Assembly (NCBI GenBank): GCA_045536425.1
Contig: JAZSNN010000019.1
Span: 1 to 57,461 of the forward strand
Reading direction: 5' to 3'
Length of the DNA stretch: 57,461 nt
Source: UBA11540 sp045536425
GTDB taxonomy: Bacteria > Bacillota > Clostridia > Oscillospirales > Ruminococcaceae
Shown here: piece after piece, positions 14,798-24,009 of the stretch
How positions within the stretch are numbered: position 1 is the stretch's first letter
Layout of the letters: every line of letters begins with the position of its first letter
Notes under the pieces: generated by a model
What the model saw: the letters and a program-made list of their open reading frames with translations, nothing else
Databases searched by the model: none
Told to the model about the DNA's origin: nothing
Made by a program: the position numbers and the translations under genes

Positions 14798-15772
14798 ATG
14801 GCAGAACTCGGAAAAATAAGGATTCAAAAAGCACTCTCTGACTGTGGCTATACCTCGAGAAGAAACGCAGAGGAGCTTGTGCGTCAGGGACGAATAAAGA
14901 TAAACGGCAGAAAAGCGGAAATCGGTGCTGCTGTAAATCCAAACCGCGACGTAATCACAGTTGACGGAGAGCGCGTTTATACGGGCGGAAAGAAAACCCG
15001 CGTTTACATAGCGCTCAACAAACCGCGCGGATACGTGACCTCTCTAAAGGATGAGCTCGGAAGGAAGACTGTTGATGAGCTTGTGTCTGACGTTGGTACC
15101 CGCATTTATCCCGTCGGCAGACTTGACAAAAACTCCGAGGGACTTCTCATAATGACCAACGACGGAGAGTTTGCAAACTTTATGATGCACCCTAAATATA
15201 AGGTCGAAAAGGTGTATCGCGTAACCGTCAAAAATTCCGTCAGCGATGAGCAGGTTACAGAGCTTGCAAGCGGTGTAGTTATAGATGATAGAAGGACGGA
15301 GCCTTGCGAGGTTGTAGTGCTCGAAAAAGCAAACGAGCGTTCGGTTATGCAGATAACCCTCCGCGAAGGCAGAAACCGCCAGATAAGAAAGATGTGTGAG
15401 AGCGTAGGACTCACAGTCAGCCGACTCAAGAGAATCTCCGTCGGTCCCGTAAGACTCGGTGTGCTTCAACCTGGTGAGTATAGATATCTAACTGCAAGAG
15501 AAATTGAACTTTTGACCTCGAGATTTGCAACCCAGACCTCTCAGTTCAAACAGGACGTTGCTTTGCAGGAGAAGATTTCCAGAAACTTTGGTAAAGACGA
15601 ACCGAAAAAGAAACCCTACCGCAAGAATACCCAAAAGAACACGACCTTTACCCCCACAGAAAAGCCCAAACGTAACAATAAAAAATATGACGAATATGCA
15701 GATTTTGAGGACTACGGAATAGCAAAAAAGAAGAAAAGCGATAAGTGGTACGATCTCAAGCGTAATAAATAA
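14798..15772 (+). CDS. rluB: 23S rRNA pseudouridine synthase, RluB/RsuA family
   Basis: This enzyme isomerises uridine to pseudouridine in 23S rRNA. An N-terminal S4 RNA-binding domain (KIRIQKALSDCGYTSRRNAEELV, residues 5-60) precedes the catalytic domain with the invariant Asp in PVGRLDKNSEGLLIMTND (near residue 107) and the family stretch EGRNRQIRKMCESVGL. About 70 residues of Lys/Asn/Thr-rich low-complexity tail (after residue 250) exceed the usual 240-residue core. The gene is 12 bases after the carboxypeptidase gene and is followed by a terminator. The RluB name is by similarity; other RsuA subfamilies are possible. Confidence 0.88.
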   Translation: MAELGKIRIQKALSDCGYTSRRNAEELVRQGRIKINGRKAEIGAAVNPNRDVITVDGERVYTGGKKTRVYIALNKPRGYVTSLKDELGRKTVDELVSDVGTRIYPVGRLDKNSEGLLIMTNDGEFANFMMHPKYKVEKVYRVTVKNSVSDEQVTELASGVVIDDRRTEPCEVVVLEKANERSVMQITLREGRNRQIRKMCESVGLTVSRLKRISVGPVRLGVLQPGEYRYLTAREIELLTSRFATQTSQFKQDVALQEKISRNFGKDEPKKKPYRKNTQKNTTFTPTEKPKRNNKKYDEYADFEDYGIAKKKKSDKWYDLKRNK

Positions 15773-15774
15773 CA

Positions 15775-15804
15775 AAAGGGAAAGGGGATAACCCTTTCCT
15801 TTTT
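15775..15804 (+). terminator. Terminator after rluB
   Basis: The stem GGGAAAGG/CCTTTCCC region (15778-15786 with 15792-15800) ends in TTTTT (15800-15804), directly after the rluB stop codon. Confidence 0.75.
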
Positions 15805-15819
15805 AACGGAGATATAATT

Positions 15820-16197
15820 ATGATAGTAATGACGAGAGAAACCGACACCGAAAAGATAAAGGAAATATCCGCAAAAGAAGGTGTTGATTATACCGAAAAT
15901 ATAGTAATATTTGCCGCAAAGGACAAGGACGACGTTTTGGGATATTCTATATTTTCAATGAAGGACAAGCTGTATGTTTTGAACGTTGATACACCGCAGG
16001 TTTTGTGGAATAGTATCGGTGATGGACTTTTTCGCGCGACCTTGAACTTTGCTATCGAAAACGGAGTGACTTCGGGAAAGATAGATAAAAAACTGCTCGA
16101 AAAACTCAAAGGAAGTATAATACCCGAAGAAAAAGCGACAGATGTAGTCGACGACTGTGAAAAATTTTTGCAGGATATCAAAAAGTGCGGTAGATAG
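15820..16197 (+). CDS. Small hypothetical protein, possibly a minimal GNAT-like fold
   Basis: I do not recognise this 125-residue protein with confidence. It has no membrane helix and no signal peptide. The middle (YSIFSMKDKLYVLNVDTP followed by LFRATLNFAIENGVTSG) resembles the beta4-alpha3 part of a small GNAT acetyltransferase, in which a beta strand precedes a helix that carries neighbouring residues of the CoA site, but the usual acetyl-CoA loop (Q/R-x-x-G-x-G/A) is not evident. It lies 13 bases upstream of pcrA with a weak ribosome binding site between, so the two are probably co-transcribed. A degenerate acetyltransferase or an unrelated fold are both possible. Confidence 0.5.
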   Translation: MIVMTRETDTEKIKEISAKEGVDYTENIVIFAAKDKDDVLGYSIFSMKDKLYVLNVDTPQVLWNSIGDGLFRATLNFAIENGVTSGKIDKKLLEKLKGSIIPEEKATDVVDDCEKFLQDIKKCGR

Positions 16198-16209
16198 AAC
16201 GGAGAAAAT

Positions 16210-18576
16210 ATGAGCGTAGATTATAATAGATTTTTAGAACTGAAAAAAGCCGCACTCGACGCGGTGTTCAAGAGAATGAATCCTATGCAACGCAAGGCGG
16301 TTTTTCAGATTGACGGCCCCATACTCATCCTTGCGGGTGCAGGTAGCGGAAAGACCACCGTTATCGTAAACCGAATAGCAAATATGATAAAATACGGAAA
16401 CGGTTATAACAGTACCGCTATGCCCGACAGCATTACAGAAGACGATATGGCTTTTTTAGAAGAGGCTGCAAAGGGCAATATAACCGATGAGGCTCGTCTG
16501 ACAAATCTTTGCGCAATGCGCCCGATACGTCCTTGGAATATTCTAGCCATAACCTTTACAAACAAGGCGGCTGGCGAACTCAAGGAAAGACTTGTGACAA
16601 TGCTTGGAGAGGATGCAAACGACATTCTTGCCAGCACCTTTCACTCTGCTTGTGTGCGCATACTCCGTAGGGATATCGACAAGATTGGCTACGACAAGAA
16701 GTTTGGTATCTACGATGCCGACGATAGCTTGAGAGTAGTAAAGGATATTATCAAAAATCTAAATATCGACGAAAAGATGTTCGCTCCCAAAAGCGTTGCA
16801 GGTGCAATATCAAGATATAAAGACTCTCTCAAAACGCCCGAAATGGTGCTGAATGAAGCGGGAGTTGATTATCGCAAAAAAGTCACCGCACAGATTTACT
16901 ATGAATATCAAAGGGTACTGCGCTCTAATACTGCACTCGACTTTGACGATATCATATCTCTAACCGTGCGACTTTTCGAAGAAAATCCCGATGTTCTTTC
17001 CTACTACCAAAACCGCTTTAGATACATAATGGTGGACGAGTATCAGGATACAAACCACGCACAGTTTAGACTTGTACAGCTTCTTTCCGAAACGTATAAA
17101 AACATCTGCGTCGTAGGCGATGACGACCAGAGTATCTACAAATTCAGAGGTGCAAACATAGAAAATATCCTCAATTTTGAGGAACAGTTCGACGATGCTA
17201 TGGTAATAAGACTCGAACAAAACTACCGCAGCACCCAAAATATCCTCGATGCCGCAAATGCGGTGATTGCAAACAACACCGAAAGAAAGGGTAAAAACCT
17301 CTGGACCGACAACGGTGAGGGAGACAAGATATATTGGTATAGAGCCCCCGAGGAACAGAGCGAAGCGGCGTTTATTGGTCAGACAATACTAGATAACGTA
17401 GCAAAGGGCAAAAAATTCTCCGACCATGCTATTCTCTATCGAATGAACTCCCTTTCCAACAACCTTGAGAAATATTGCGTCAGAGCCTCCATTCCGTATA
17501 GAATAATCGGTGGACATCGATTCTATGAACGCAAGGAAATAAAGGACGTTATGGCATATCTGCAGGTGATAAATAACCCCGCAGATGACCTCAGACTAAA
17601 GCGCATTATAAACGAGCCCAAGAGGGGAATAGGCGATGCAACGGTAGAGGCCGCACAACGTATAGCAAATGGACTTGGAATAAGTCTTTTTGAGGTTATG
17701 GCAAATGCCAAAAACTATGCCGACCTTTCGAGAAAGGGCAACGCTCTCGAAGATTTCTGTAAGATGCTCTCAGAACTTATGGAGAAAGCCGACGACATTC
17801 CCTTGTACGAGCTTTTGGAGCAAGTGCTTGAAAACAGTACCTACCGCACCTACCTCAAGGCGCAGGGTGATGAGGGACTCACCAGACTCGAAAACGTTGA
17901 CGAGCTTATGTCAAACGTAAAGAAATACTGCGAAGAAAACGACGAGCCCTCGCTTGCAGGATTTTTGGAAGAGGTTTCGCTGTTTACCGAACTCGACAAC
18001 TATGACCCCGATGCAGATTGTATAACTATGATGACCATACACTCTGCCAAAGGACTTGAGTTTCCATACGTCTTCATAAACGGTATGGAGGATAACATTT
18101 TCCCGGGAGTACAGTCAATGTTCAGTCAGTCCGAGCTCGAAGAGGAGAGAAGACTTGCCTACGTTGCGATAACAAGAGCGAAGAATAAGCTCTATATTAC
18201 AAACGCGCAGACAAGAATGCTCTATGGCTCTACCCAGAGAAACGTTCCCTCGAAATTCTTGCGAGAGATACCGAAATCGCTCATAGATTGCGAGGATGCG
18301 GCAAAAACAACAATGTCTGTAACGCAAACCGTAACCCACAAACCGTCATCCTACACTCCAAACTATGCAAGAATGGCGGCTGCTCAAAATACCCCCAAAG
18401 CACCGCCTGCAAATTACAAGAGCGGTCAGCTTGTAAGCCACAAAACCTTTGGCCGCGGAATGATAATAACCGTTACCAAAATGGGCAACGACAACCTTTT
18501 GGAAATCGCGTTTGATAATGCAGGAACCAAAAAGCTTATGAGCAATTTTGCCCGACTCGAGATAATCGAAGGCTAA
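16210..18576 (+). CDS. pcrA: ATP-dependent DNA helicase PcrA (UvrD/Rep family)
   Basis: PcrA is a 3'-5' SF1A helicase in repair and replication restart. All helicase motifs are visible: GAGSGKTTV (Walker A, near residue 42), AITFTNKAA (Ia), VDEYQDTN (II), GDDDQSIYKFRGA (III), QNYRST (IV), TIHSAKGLEF (V) and VAITRAKNKLYI (VI). The C-terminal Tudor-like tail that contacts RNA polymerase is present (GQLVSHKTFGRGMI). Between motifs I and Ia lies an extra acidic segment of about 45 residues (roughly 64-105) absent from Bacillus PcrA. From memory, a similar insertion occurs in Faecalibacterium-type relatives. Length 788 residues; ATG after ACGGAG. Confidence 0.95.
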   Translation: MSVDYNRFLELKKAALDAVFKRMNPMQRKAVFQIDGPILILAGAGSGKTTVIVNRIANMIKYGNGYNSTAMPDSITEDDMAFLEEAAKGNITDEARLTNLCAMRPIRPWNILAITFTNKAAGELKERLVTMLGEDANDILASTFHSACVRILRRDIDKIGYDKKFGIYDADDSLRVVKDIIKNLNIDEKMFAPKSVAGAISRYKDSLKTPEMVLNEAGVDYRKKVTAQIYYEYQRVLRSNTALDFDDIISLTVRLFEENPDVLSYYQNRFRYIMVDEYQDTNHAQFRLVQLLSETYKNICVVGDDDQSIYKFRGANIENILNFEEQFDDAMVIRLEQNYRSTQNILDAANAVIANNTERKGKNLWTDNGEGDKIYWYRAPEEQSEAAFIGQTILDNVAKGKKFSDHAILYRMNSLSNNLEKYCVRASIPYRIIGGHRFYERKEIKDVMAYLQVINNPADDLRLKRIINEPKRGIGDATVEAAQRIANGLGISLFEVMANAKNYADLSRKGNALEDFCKMLSELMEKADDIPLYELLEQVLENSTYRTYLKAQGDEGLTRLENVDELMSNVKKYCEENDEPSLAGFLEEVSLFTELDNYDPDADCITMMTIHSAKGLEFPYVFINGMEDNIFPGVQSMFSQSELEEERRLAYVAITRAKNKLYITNAQTRMLYGSTQRNVPSKFLREIPKSLIDCEDAAKTTMSVTQTVTHKPSSYTPNYARMAAAQNTPKAPPANYKSGQLVSHKTFGRGMIITVTKMGNDNLLEIAFDNAGTKKLMSNFARLEIIEG

Positions 18577-18586
18577 TTTTAAAAAT

Positions 18587-18612
18587 AACCGCCGTTTTGG
18601 CGGTTGTTTTTG
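18587..18612 (+). terminator. Terminator after pcrA
   Basis: The stem AACCGCC/GGCGGTT (18587-18593 with 18599-18605) has a GTTTT loop and is followed by GTTTTTG. Confidence 0.85.
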
Positions 18613-18671
18613 TGTGAAGAAGATAAAATTGTGCTATACTCATAATATAAAATAAAAATGGTGGTGAGCTT

Positions 18672-20216
18672 GTGGAAAAGATATTCACCTCGGCTGAAAT
18701 GAAAACAATTGAACAGATGTCAGACAGAGCAGGTATTACCTATCTGCGCCTGATGGAAAATGCGGGTAGTGCGGCATATAACGTGCTCAGAAAGCAGTAT
18801 GGCATAACCTCGGGAAAGATGGTAGTACTTTGTGGAAACGGCAATAACGGCGGTGATGGCTTTGTTGTGGCGAGAAAGTTTTTTGATAACGGCGTAGATT
18901 GTGCGGTCGTTCTTGTCAGCGGTGCACCCAAAACACCCGAGGCGGTTTCAATGTACAACCGCGTCTGTGAAAGAGAGATTGCCGTTATCGACTTTGAAAT
19001 CGAACCGAAATCTGCATACCTTGCAATAAGCCAATGTGATGTTGTGGTCGATGCTGTATATGGTACGGGTTTTCACGGAAGACTAAAAAGCAATATAAAA
19101 GAACTCTTCACCTTCGTAAATAACGTTGGCAAAAAGACCTTCTCTCTCGATGTCCCCAGCGGAATGAATGCCGATGACGTATGCGTAGAAGAGGTTTGTA
19201 TACAACCGATGGGTACTATAGTTTTTGCGGCATATAAGCCCGCGCACAAGCTCGGCAAAACCGAAGAGCTTTGCGGTGAACTCACCTTGGTTGATATCGG
19301 TATAGATAAAACCTTTTACGAAAGTGTACCGCTCAGTATCAACGTGATGAACGAGGCTTTTACAAGCGGACTTTTAAAAAAACGTTCGCCTTTTGGAAAT
19401 AAAGGTACCTTTGGAAAGCTTTTGGCGGTGTGCGGAAGCTTTGGAATGTCGGGCGCTGCAGGAATGTCAACGATGGCTGCTATGCGAAGCGGAGTAGGTC
19501 TTGTTACCCTTGCAACTACCGAAAGACTTGCCCAAGCATTTATTCCCACCCTGCTTGAGTGCACGATGCTGCCTCTAAAGGAAACCGAAAACGGCAATAT
19601 ATCTGCCGAAAATACCGAAAAAATACTCAAAACGGCAGAAAGGTATACCACAATTCTCATAGGTTGCGGAATGGGTAATAATCCCGATACCAAACAGATT
19701 GTCGAAACGCTGATAAAAACTTCGGAAAAAACGATAGTAATAGATGCCGATGGAATAAATGTCCTTTCTGAGAGCATAAATATATTAAAGGAATCAAAGG
19801 CAGATATTATACTGACACCGCACATAGGCGAGTTTGCAAGGCTTCTTGGTACAAGTATCGAAGAGGTTAAAAAACGCAGGTTCGGACTTGCGCGGGATTT
19901 TGCGACGGAAAACAACGTCACCCTTATCCTAAAGGATAGCACCACCCTCATAGCTACACCCGATTCGAGACTCCTCATAAACTGCAATTCCAACAGCGGA
20001 CTTGCAAAGGGAGGAAGCGGAGATGTTTTGGCGGGAATCATAGCATCGCTCTGCGCACAAGGCTATACCCCGCGAAACGCATCTGCACTCGGAGTGTATA
20101 TTCATATGACTGCGGCATCAATTACTGCCGCAAGGCTGTCAGAACACGGGATGTTGGCACGTGACGTGATAGACGATATCGCCTTTGCTTTCAAAAAAAT
20201 CGAAAGTAAGGGGTAA
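18672..20216 (+). CDS. nnr: Bifunctional NAD(P)H-hydrate epimerase / ADP-dependent NAD(P)H-hydrate dehydratase
   Basis: This enzyme repairs damaged NAD(P)H hydrates: the N-terminal YjeF_N domain interconverts R and S epimers and the C-terminal ribokinase-like domain dehydrates the S form using ADP. The N-domain (residues 1-215) shows GNGNNGGDGFVVAR and DAVYGTGFHG. The C-domain (about 230-510) shows KGTFGKLLAVCGSFGMSGAA, the nucleotide-binding GCGMGNNPDT and the catalytic KGGSGDVLAGII. The length of 514 residues is typical of the fused enzyme. The start is GTG after GGTGAG. The following small lipoprotein gene begins ten bases after the stop. Confidence 0.95.
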   Translation: MEKIFTSAEMKTIEQMSDRAGITYLRLMENAGSAAYNVLRKQYGITSGKMVVLCGNGNNGGDGFVVARKFFDNGVDCAVVLVSGAPKTPEAVSMYNRVCEREIAVIDFEIEPKSAYLAISQCDVVVDAVYGTGFHGRLKSNIKELFTFVNNVGKKTFSLDVPSGMNADDVCVEEVCIQPMGTIVFAAYKPAHKLGKTEELCGELTLVDIGIDKTFYESVPLSINVMNEAFTSGLLKKRSPFGNKGTFGKLLAVCGSFGMSGAAGMSTMAAMRSGVGLVTLATTERLAQAFIPTLLECTMLPLKETENGNISAENTEKILKTAERYTTILIGCGMGNNPDTKQIVETLIKTSEKTIVIDADGINVLSESINILKESKADIILTPHIGEFARLLGTSIEEVKKRRFGLARDFATENNVTLILKDSTTLIATPDSRLLINCNSNSGLAKGGSGDVLAGIIASLCAQGYTPRNASALGVYIHMTAASITAARLSEHGMLARDVIDDIAFAFKKIESKG

Positions 20217-20226
20217 ATGCGGTAGT

Positions 20227-20772
20227 ATGAAAAAACTGTTGGCGATATTATTGTCTGTAGGCGTTATATTGTCTTTTTCAGCCTGTACAAAAGAAAACAA
20301 AAAACTGACGGAAAACGACGAGGGTCTCAAACAGATATCACAAAAGTATGACAAAGAGTATCAGACAACAGCGAACATCGAATATAACGGAACGAAAATA
20401 AAGGTCAATATGGAAAAAACAGAGGAAGGCTCTACCAAGGTGAGTTTTGTGGAACCTGCAATGTTAAAGGATATGACATTTGAGGTCTCCGAAGACAATA
20501 TCGAGGTCGGGTATCTGGGTATGCATTTTAACATTGACCCCGATAACCTTTCCTCCAGCATCATCGTTTCCACCATTGTCAGTACATTCAACACGATAGC
20601 ATTGGGAAGCGGAATAACCGCCCAGGTGGACGGAAGCTCGCTCAACGTCAGCGGTACAACCAATAATGCAAACTTCTTGCTCGTGCTCGATAAAAACAGT
20701 GGAAACGCCTTAAAACTTGAAATTCCGTCTATGAATCTATCCGCAGAATTCGAAAATTTCAAACTGAACTGA
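20227..20772 (+). CDS. Small lipoprotein of unknown function
   Basis: A 181-residue product with a signal peptide (MKKLLAILLSVGVILSFSAC) whose Cys 20 fits a lipobox, so it should be a membrane-anchored extracellular protein. The mature part is mostly beta-strand with few aromatic residues and a Ser/Thr-rich central stretch (SSIIVSTIVSTFNTIALGSG). I recognise no family; the layout loosely recalls LolA/LppX-like antiparallel sheets, but that is a guess. The start at 20227 is chosen because the signal peptide begins there; a longer frame runs back into the preceding gene. It lies ten bases after the NAD(P)HX repair gene, with a weak ribosome binding site. Confidence 0.7.
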   Translation: MKKLLAILLSVGVILSFSACTKENKKLTENDEGLKQISQKYDKEYQTTANIEYNGTKIKVNMEKTEEGSTKVSFVEPAMLKDMTFEVSEDNIEVGYLGMHFNIDPDNLSSSIIVSTIVSTFNTIALGSGITAQVDGSSLNVSGTTNNANFLLVLDKNSGNALKLEIPSMNLSAEFENFKLN

Positions 20773-20807
20773 AAACCGCCCAAAAGGTACAACCTTTTGG
20801 GCGGTTT
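20773..20807. terminator. Bidirectional terminator between convergent genes
   Basis: A perfect 16-bp stem (20773-20788 with 20792-20807; arms begin AAACCGCCCAAAAGG) has a 3-base loop between the stop codons of the lipoprotein and the minus-strand membrane protein. Confidence 0.9.
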
Positions 20808-20810
20808 CTG

Positions 20811-21770
20811 CTATTTTTTGTTCAATAAACCTGATACAAGCGCTGTTATTAGTCCCGAAACTGCAATAATCAGTATATCTATTGGGGCAAGAATTATGAA
20901 AGGTATGCTTTTAAATAAAAAACCATTGCCGAAAATGTATAGGTGACCGTTTAGCAAAATCATCTCGCCGATATACATAACAAGGGTCATTAGTGAAGCA
21001 AGCATCGAAGGTAGAAAAACCGATAAGATTCTGCGTTTGCCCAAAAGCAGAGAGGCAAGAAAGAGACCCGAAACAACGCCTAGTAGCACAAAAAACAAAG
21101 CCATCAAAAACGCGGATAGCGGTGAGACTGTAAGACTTCCGTCTCTCCAAAACGCCGTAAAACAAGCGAGAATGCATAACGCGAGGAATAAAAAAGCAGA
21201 AACGGATTGCACGGTCAAAGACTTCAAACGTTCCTTGTTGCCCGTTGTTATAACCTGAGCAAATCCGTAGATACAGTTGAGGATGGTTATAATCAAAACC
21301 ATGGAAATAACGTAAAAATGCAGTTTGAATGCAGGACTGTAATCTCCCATTAGGATATCAACTGCTGTTTGTGTTTTGTGGGAAACCGAAACAGACTCAG
21401 GCGGTATATAGCACATAAACATCTGCCAGTCTTCGAGTGTAGAAACGGTTTCCACCGATGTTACAACCACCTTTTGCTCGAACAAAAGTTCGGTTGCAAA
21501 GAACAAAGCAGACGAGATAATTGCACTGCCCAAAAAGGCAAAACGCTTGAATATCTTAAATAGCAAAGGCATTAACAACGTACAAATCAATAGGGAAATG
21601 CAGATGGGCGTATAAGGAATAATATACTTTGGATATTCTTCTTTTATAACTGTTCCGTTTACCAGCATATCTAAAATGACCTTTGCACCCATCCAAAGAG
21701 GATATAAGGAAGCGAGAAAAACGCCAAGAGAAGAAAGACAATAGTATCTGCCAAACGCATTGTTTTTCAT
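20811..21770 (-). CDS. Polytopic membrane protein of unknown function under a BlaI-type double operator
   Basis: About 319 residues with eight or so hydrophobic segments (for example LGVFLASLYPLWMGAKVIL, ISLLICTLLMPLLF, FYVISMVLIITILNCIYG, AFLFLALCILACFTAF, AFLMALFFVLLGVVSGLF). I recognise no transporter or enzyme motif. One extracellular loop near residues 100-145 is longest. AGGAG sits seven bases before the ATG at 21770; an ATG at 21776 is too close to it. The gene stands alone between two terminators. Its promoter is a copy of the blaI promoter 15.9 kb away, with two GGTAGAA-N4-TTAAAC sites at the same offsets, so it is probably a target of that BlaI/BlaR1 system and may act in the envelope response. 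Confidence 0.7.
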   Translation of the reverse strand: MKNNAFGRYYCLSSLGVFLASLYPLWMGAKVILDMLVNGTVIKEEYPKYIIPYTPICISLLICTLLMPLLFKIFKRFAFLGSAIISSALFFATELLFEQKVVVTSVETVSTLEDWQMFMCYIPPESVSVSHKTQTAVDILMGDYSPAFKLHFYVISMVLIITILNCIYGFAQVITTGNKERLKSLTVQSVSAFLFLALCILACFTAFWRDGSLTVSPLSAFLMALFFVLLGVVSGLFLASLLLGKRRILSVFLPSMLASLMTLVMYIGEMILLNGHLYIFGNGFLFKSIPFIILAPIDILIIAVSGLITALVSGLLNKK

Positions 21771-21788
21771 ATTCATTCTCCTTTGAAG

Positions 21789-21837
21789 GTTTAACTTGTT
21801 CTACCTCAAGTTTAACGTATTCTACCAATTTTGTCAA
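21789..21837 (-). promoter_or_regulatory. Promoter with two tandem BlaI-type operators
   Basis: On the minus strand: TTGACA (21837-21832), 17-base spacer, TAAACT (21814-21809). GGTAGAA-N4-TTAAAC occurs at 21826-21810 and 21805-21789, again 21 bp apart, with the first site over spacer and -10. Every spacing equals that of the blaI promoter at 5876-5924; only the N4 cores and the linker differ. Confidence 0.75.
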
Positions 21838-21849
21838 GACTTTTGAAAC

Positions 21850-21884
21850 CAAAAAAACGGCACAGTCAATTCGACTGTGCCGTT
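21850..21884 (-). terminator. Terminator of glutamine synthetase gene
   Basis: A perfect 12-bp stem (21856-21867 with 21873-21884; arms AACGGCACAGTC/GACTGTGCCGTT) is followed on the minus strand by a T-run (21856-21851). It lies eight bases after the glnN stop. Confidence 0.85.
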
Positions 21885-21891
21885 AGTGCTT

Positions 21892-23985
21892 TTATTTTAC
21901 TCCAAACAAAAGGTCTCCGTATGAGGGATAGGGCCAGTATTCAGCCGAGGTGATGGCTTCGAGCTCGTCGACTACCTCCCTGAGATTTTCCATAGCCTTG
22001 ATAACGTTGTCCTTGCAGTAGAGTGCAGTTTCATATGCACCCTCAATAGATTTTAGTTCGTTTACAGCCTTTTCGAGAGCCTTTGTATTAGCATAGGCAA
22101 GAGCGTTGAGCCTTGACAAACGCTCAACGGTTTCGGTTTCGTAGCTACAATCTATCGAGGAAATTAGCGACTTTTTCGCCATAGCGGCATCCGCAAGTTC
22201 ACCAGTATATGCGCTGACGGCGGGAAGGATATCCTTCTTTGCCATATCGAGCATTGTGAGTGCCTCGATGTTTATAACTTTGCAGTAGTTTTCGAGCAGT
22301 ATCTCAAAACGGGAGTGAAGCTCGGTCTCACTAAATACCTTGTGACAGGTGAAAAGCTCGATATTCTTCTCGTGAAGAAGATAGGGAAGAGCGTCGGGGG
22401 TCGTTCTCAGATTGAGAAGACCACGCTTTTGTGCCTCTTTTGTCCACGCCTCGTCATATCCGTTGCCGTTGAAGATAATGCGCTTGTGCTGTTTTATTGT
22501 GTTTATGATGAGGAAATGCAGGTCGTTGTGGAAGTCCGTGCTGTTTTCCAAGGTGTCGGCAAACTGTCTGAGAGACTCCGCAACAGCGGTGTTTATTACT
22601 ACGTTGCAATCTGCAATAGAAGCAGACGAGCCGAGCATACGGAATTCAAACTTGTTTCCTGTAAATGCAAAGGGAGAGGTGCGGTTTCTGTCGGTTGTGT
22701 CTTTGGGGAATCTCGGAAGAACGTGAACACCGATCTTCATCTGTACAGTTTCTTTTGCGTCGTATACAGAGCCGTTTTCCAACGCCTCAAGAATCTCATT
22801 AAGATCGTCACCCAAGAACATAGATACGATGGCGGGAGGAGCTTCGTTTGCTCCAAGTCGGTGGTCGTTTCCTGCCGAAGCGATGGATATTCTCAAAAGG
22901 TCCTGATACTCATCAACCGCTTTTATAACAGCACACAAGAAAAGCAAAAATTGCGCGTTTTCATAGGGTGTTTCACCGGGTTCGAGGAGATTTGCACCTG
23001 TGTTTGTAGAAATAGACCAGTTGTTGTGCTTTCCGCTTCCGTTCACACCCGCAAAAGGCTTTTCGTGCAACAGACAGACAAGCCCGTGATTTCTTGCGAC
23101 CTTCTGTATAATCTCCATAGTCAGCTGATTGTGGTCGGTGGAGATGTTTGTGGTGGTGAAGATGGGGGCAAGCTCGTGTTGTGCAGGAGCAGCCTCGTTG
23201 TGCTCGGTTTTTGCGAGAATGCCGAGATCCCACAACTCTTTGTCGAGGTCTCTCATAAATGCTGCAACACGGGGCTTAATAGCACCAAAATAGTGGTCGT
23301 CAAGTTCCTGCCCCTTTGGAGCCTTTGCTCCAAAAAGAGTACGTCCTGTGTATATCAAATCCTTGCGCTTTTCAAACATTTCGCGGTCAACAAGAAAATA
23401 TTCCTGTTCGGGACCGACAGTAGTTTTAACAGAGGTAACGGTTTCGTTTCCAAAGAGCTTGAGGATTCTCATAACCTGACGATTTATCGCTTCCATAGAA
23501 CGAAGAAGAGGAGTTTTTGCATCCAGCGCTTCGCCGCCGTAGGAGCAGAAAGCAGTAGGAATGCAAAGAGTGCCCTCTTTTATGAATGCATATGAGGTCG
23601 GGTCCCAAGCGGTGTATCCTCGTGCTTCAAAGGTAGCACGAAGTCCGCCCGAAGGAAAGCTCGAGGCATCGGATTCTCCGCGGACAAGTTCTTTTCCGGA
23701 GAATTCCATAATAATTCTTCCGTCGTCGATAGGAGATATAAAACTGTCGTGCTTTTCTGCGGTAATACCTGTCAAAGGCTGAAACCAGTGGGTATAATGG
23801 GTAGCACCCTTTTCAATAGCCCAATCCTTCATGGCGTTTGCAACGACGTTTGCAACGTTTATATCAAGACGGCGCCCGTCCTTGATTGTCTTTTGCATAG
23901 CCTTATAGGTTTCTTTGGGAAGACGCTCCTTCATAACGGTGTCGTTAAACACCATACAGCCAAATCTTTCAGAAATCGAACTCAT
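21892..23985 (-). CDS. glnN: Glutamine synthetase type III
   Basis: Condenses ammonia and glutamate to glutamine with ATP. At 697 residues it has GSIII length (GSI is about 450). Family marks are ERFGCMVFND at the N-terminus, FPSGGLRATFEARGYTAWD (GSIII N-domain), VGPEQEYFLVDRE, HNEAAPAQHELAPIF, GVNGSGKHNNWS (catalytic site) and NRTSPFAFTGNKFEFRM. Such enzymes form double hexameric rings. ATG follows AAAGGAG. A sigma-A promoter (24089-24061) gives a leader of about 70 bases that contains a terminator-like hairpin just before the ribosome binding site, which suggests control by premature termination. No other nitrogen gene is adjacent. Confidence 0.95.
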   Translation of the reverse strand: MSSISERFGCMVFNDTVMKERLPKETYKAMQKTIKDGRRLDINVANVVANAMKDWAIEKGATHYTHWFQPLTGITAEKHDSFISPIDDGRIIMEFSGKELVRGESDASSFPSGGLRATFEARGYTAWDPTSYAFIKEGTLCIPTAFCSYGGEALDAKTPLLRSMEAINRQVMRILKLFGNETVTSVKTTVGPEQEYFLVDREMFEKRKDLIYTGRTLFGAKAPKGQELDDHYFGAIKPRVAAFMRDLDKELWDLGILAKTEHNEAAPAQHELAPIFTTTNISTDHNQLTMEIIQKVARNHGLVCLLHEKPFAGVNGSGKHNNWSISTNTGANLLEPGETPYENAQFLLFLCAVIKAVDEYQDLLRISIASAGNDHRLGANEAPPAIVSMFLGDDLNEILEALENGSVYDAKETVQMKIGVHVLPRFPKDTTDRNRTSPFAFTGNKFEFRMLGSSASIADCNVVINTAVAESLRQFADTLENSTDFHNDLHFLIINTIKQHKRIIFNGNGYDEAWTKEAQKRGLLNLRTTPDALPYLLHEKNIELFTCHKVFSETELHSRFEILLENYCKVINIEALTMLDMAKKDILPAVSAYTGELADAAMAKKSLISSIDCSYETETVERLSRLNALAYANTKALEKAVNELKSIEGAYETALYCKDNVIKAMENLREVVDELEAITSAEYWPYPSYGDLLFGVK

Positions 23986-24009
23986 AGCACCCGCTCCTTT
24001 ATATTTGAA

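Noticed and set aside
22315..23595. 426-codon plus-strand open frame within glnN
   Set aside because: Antisense to highly conserved glutamine synthetase sequence, with Cys/Val-rich composition and no domain; a shadow of codon bias.
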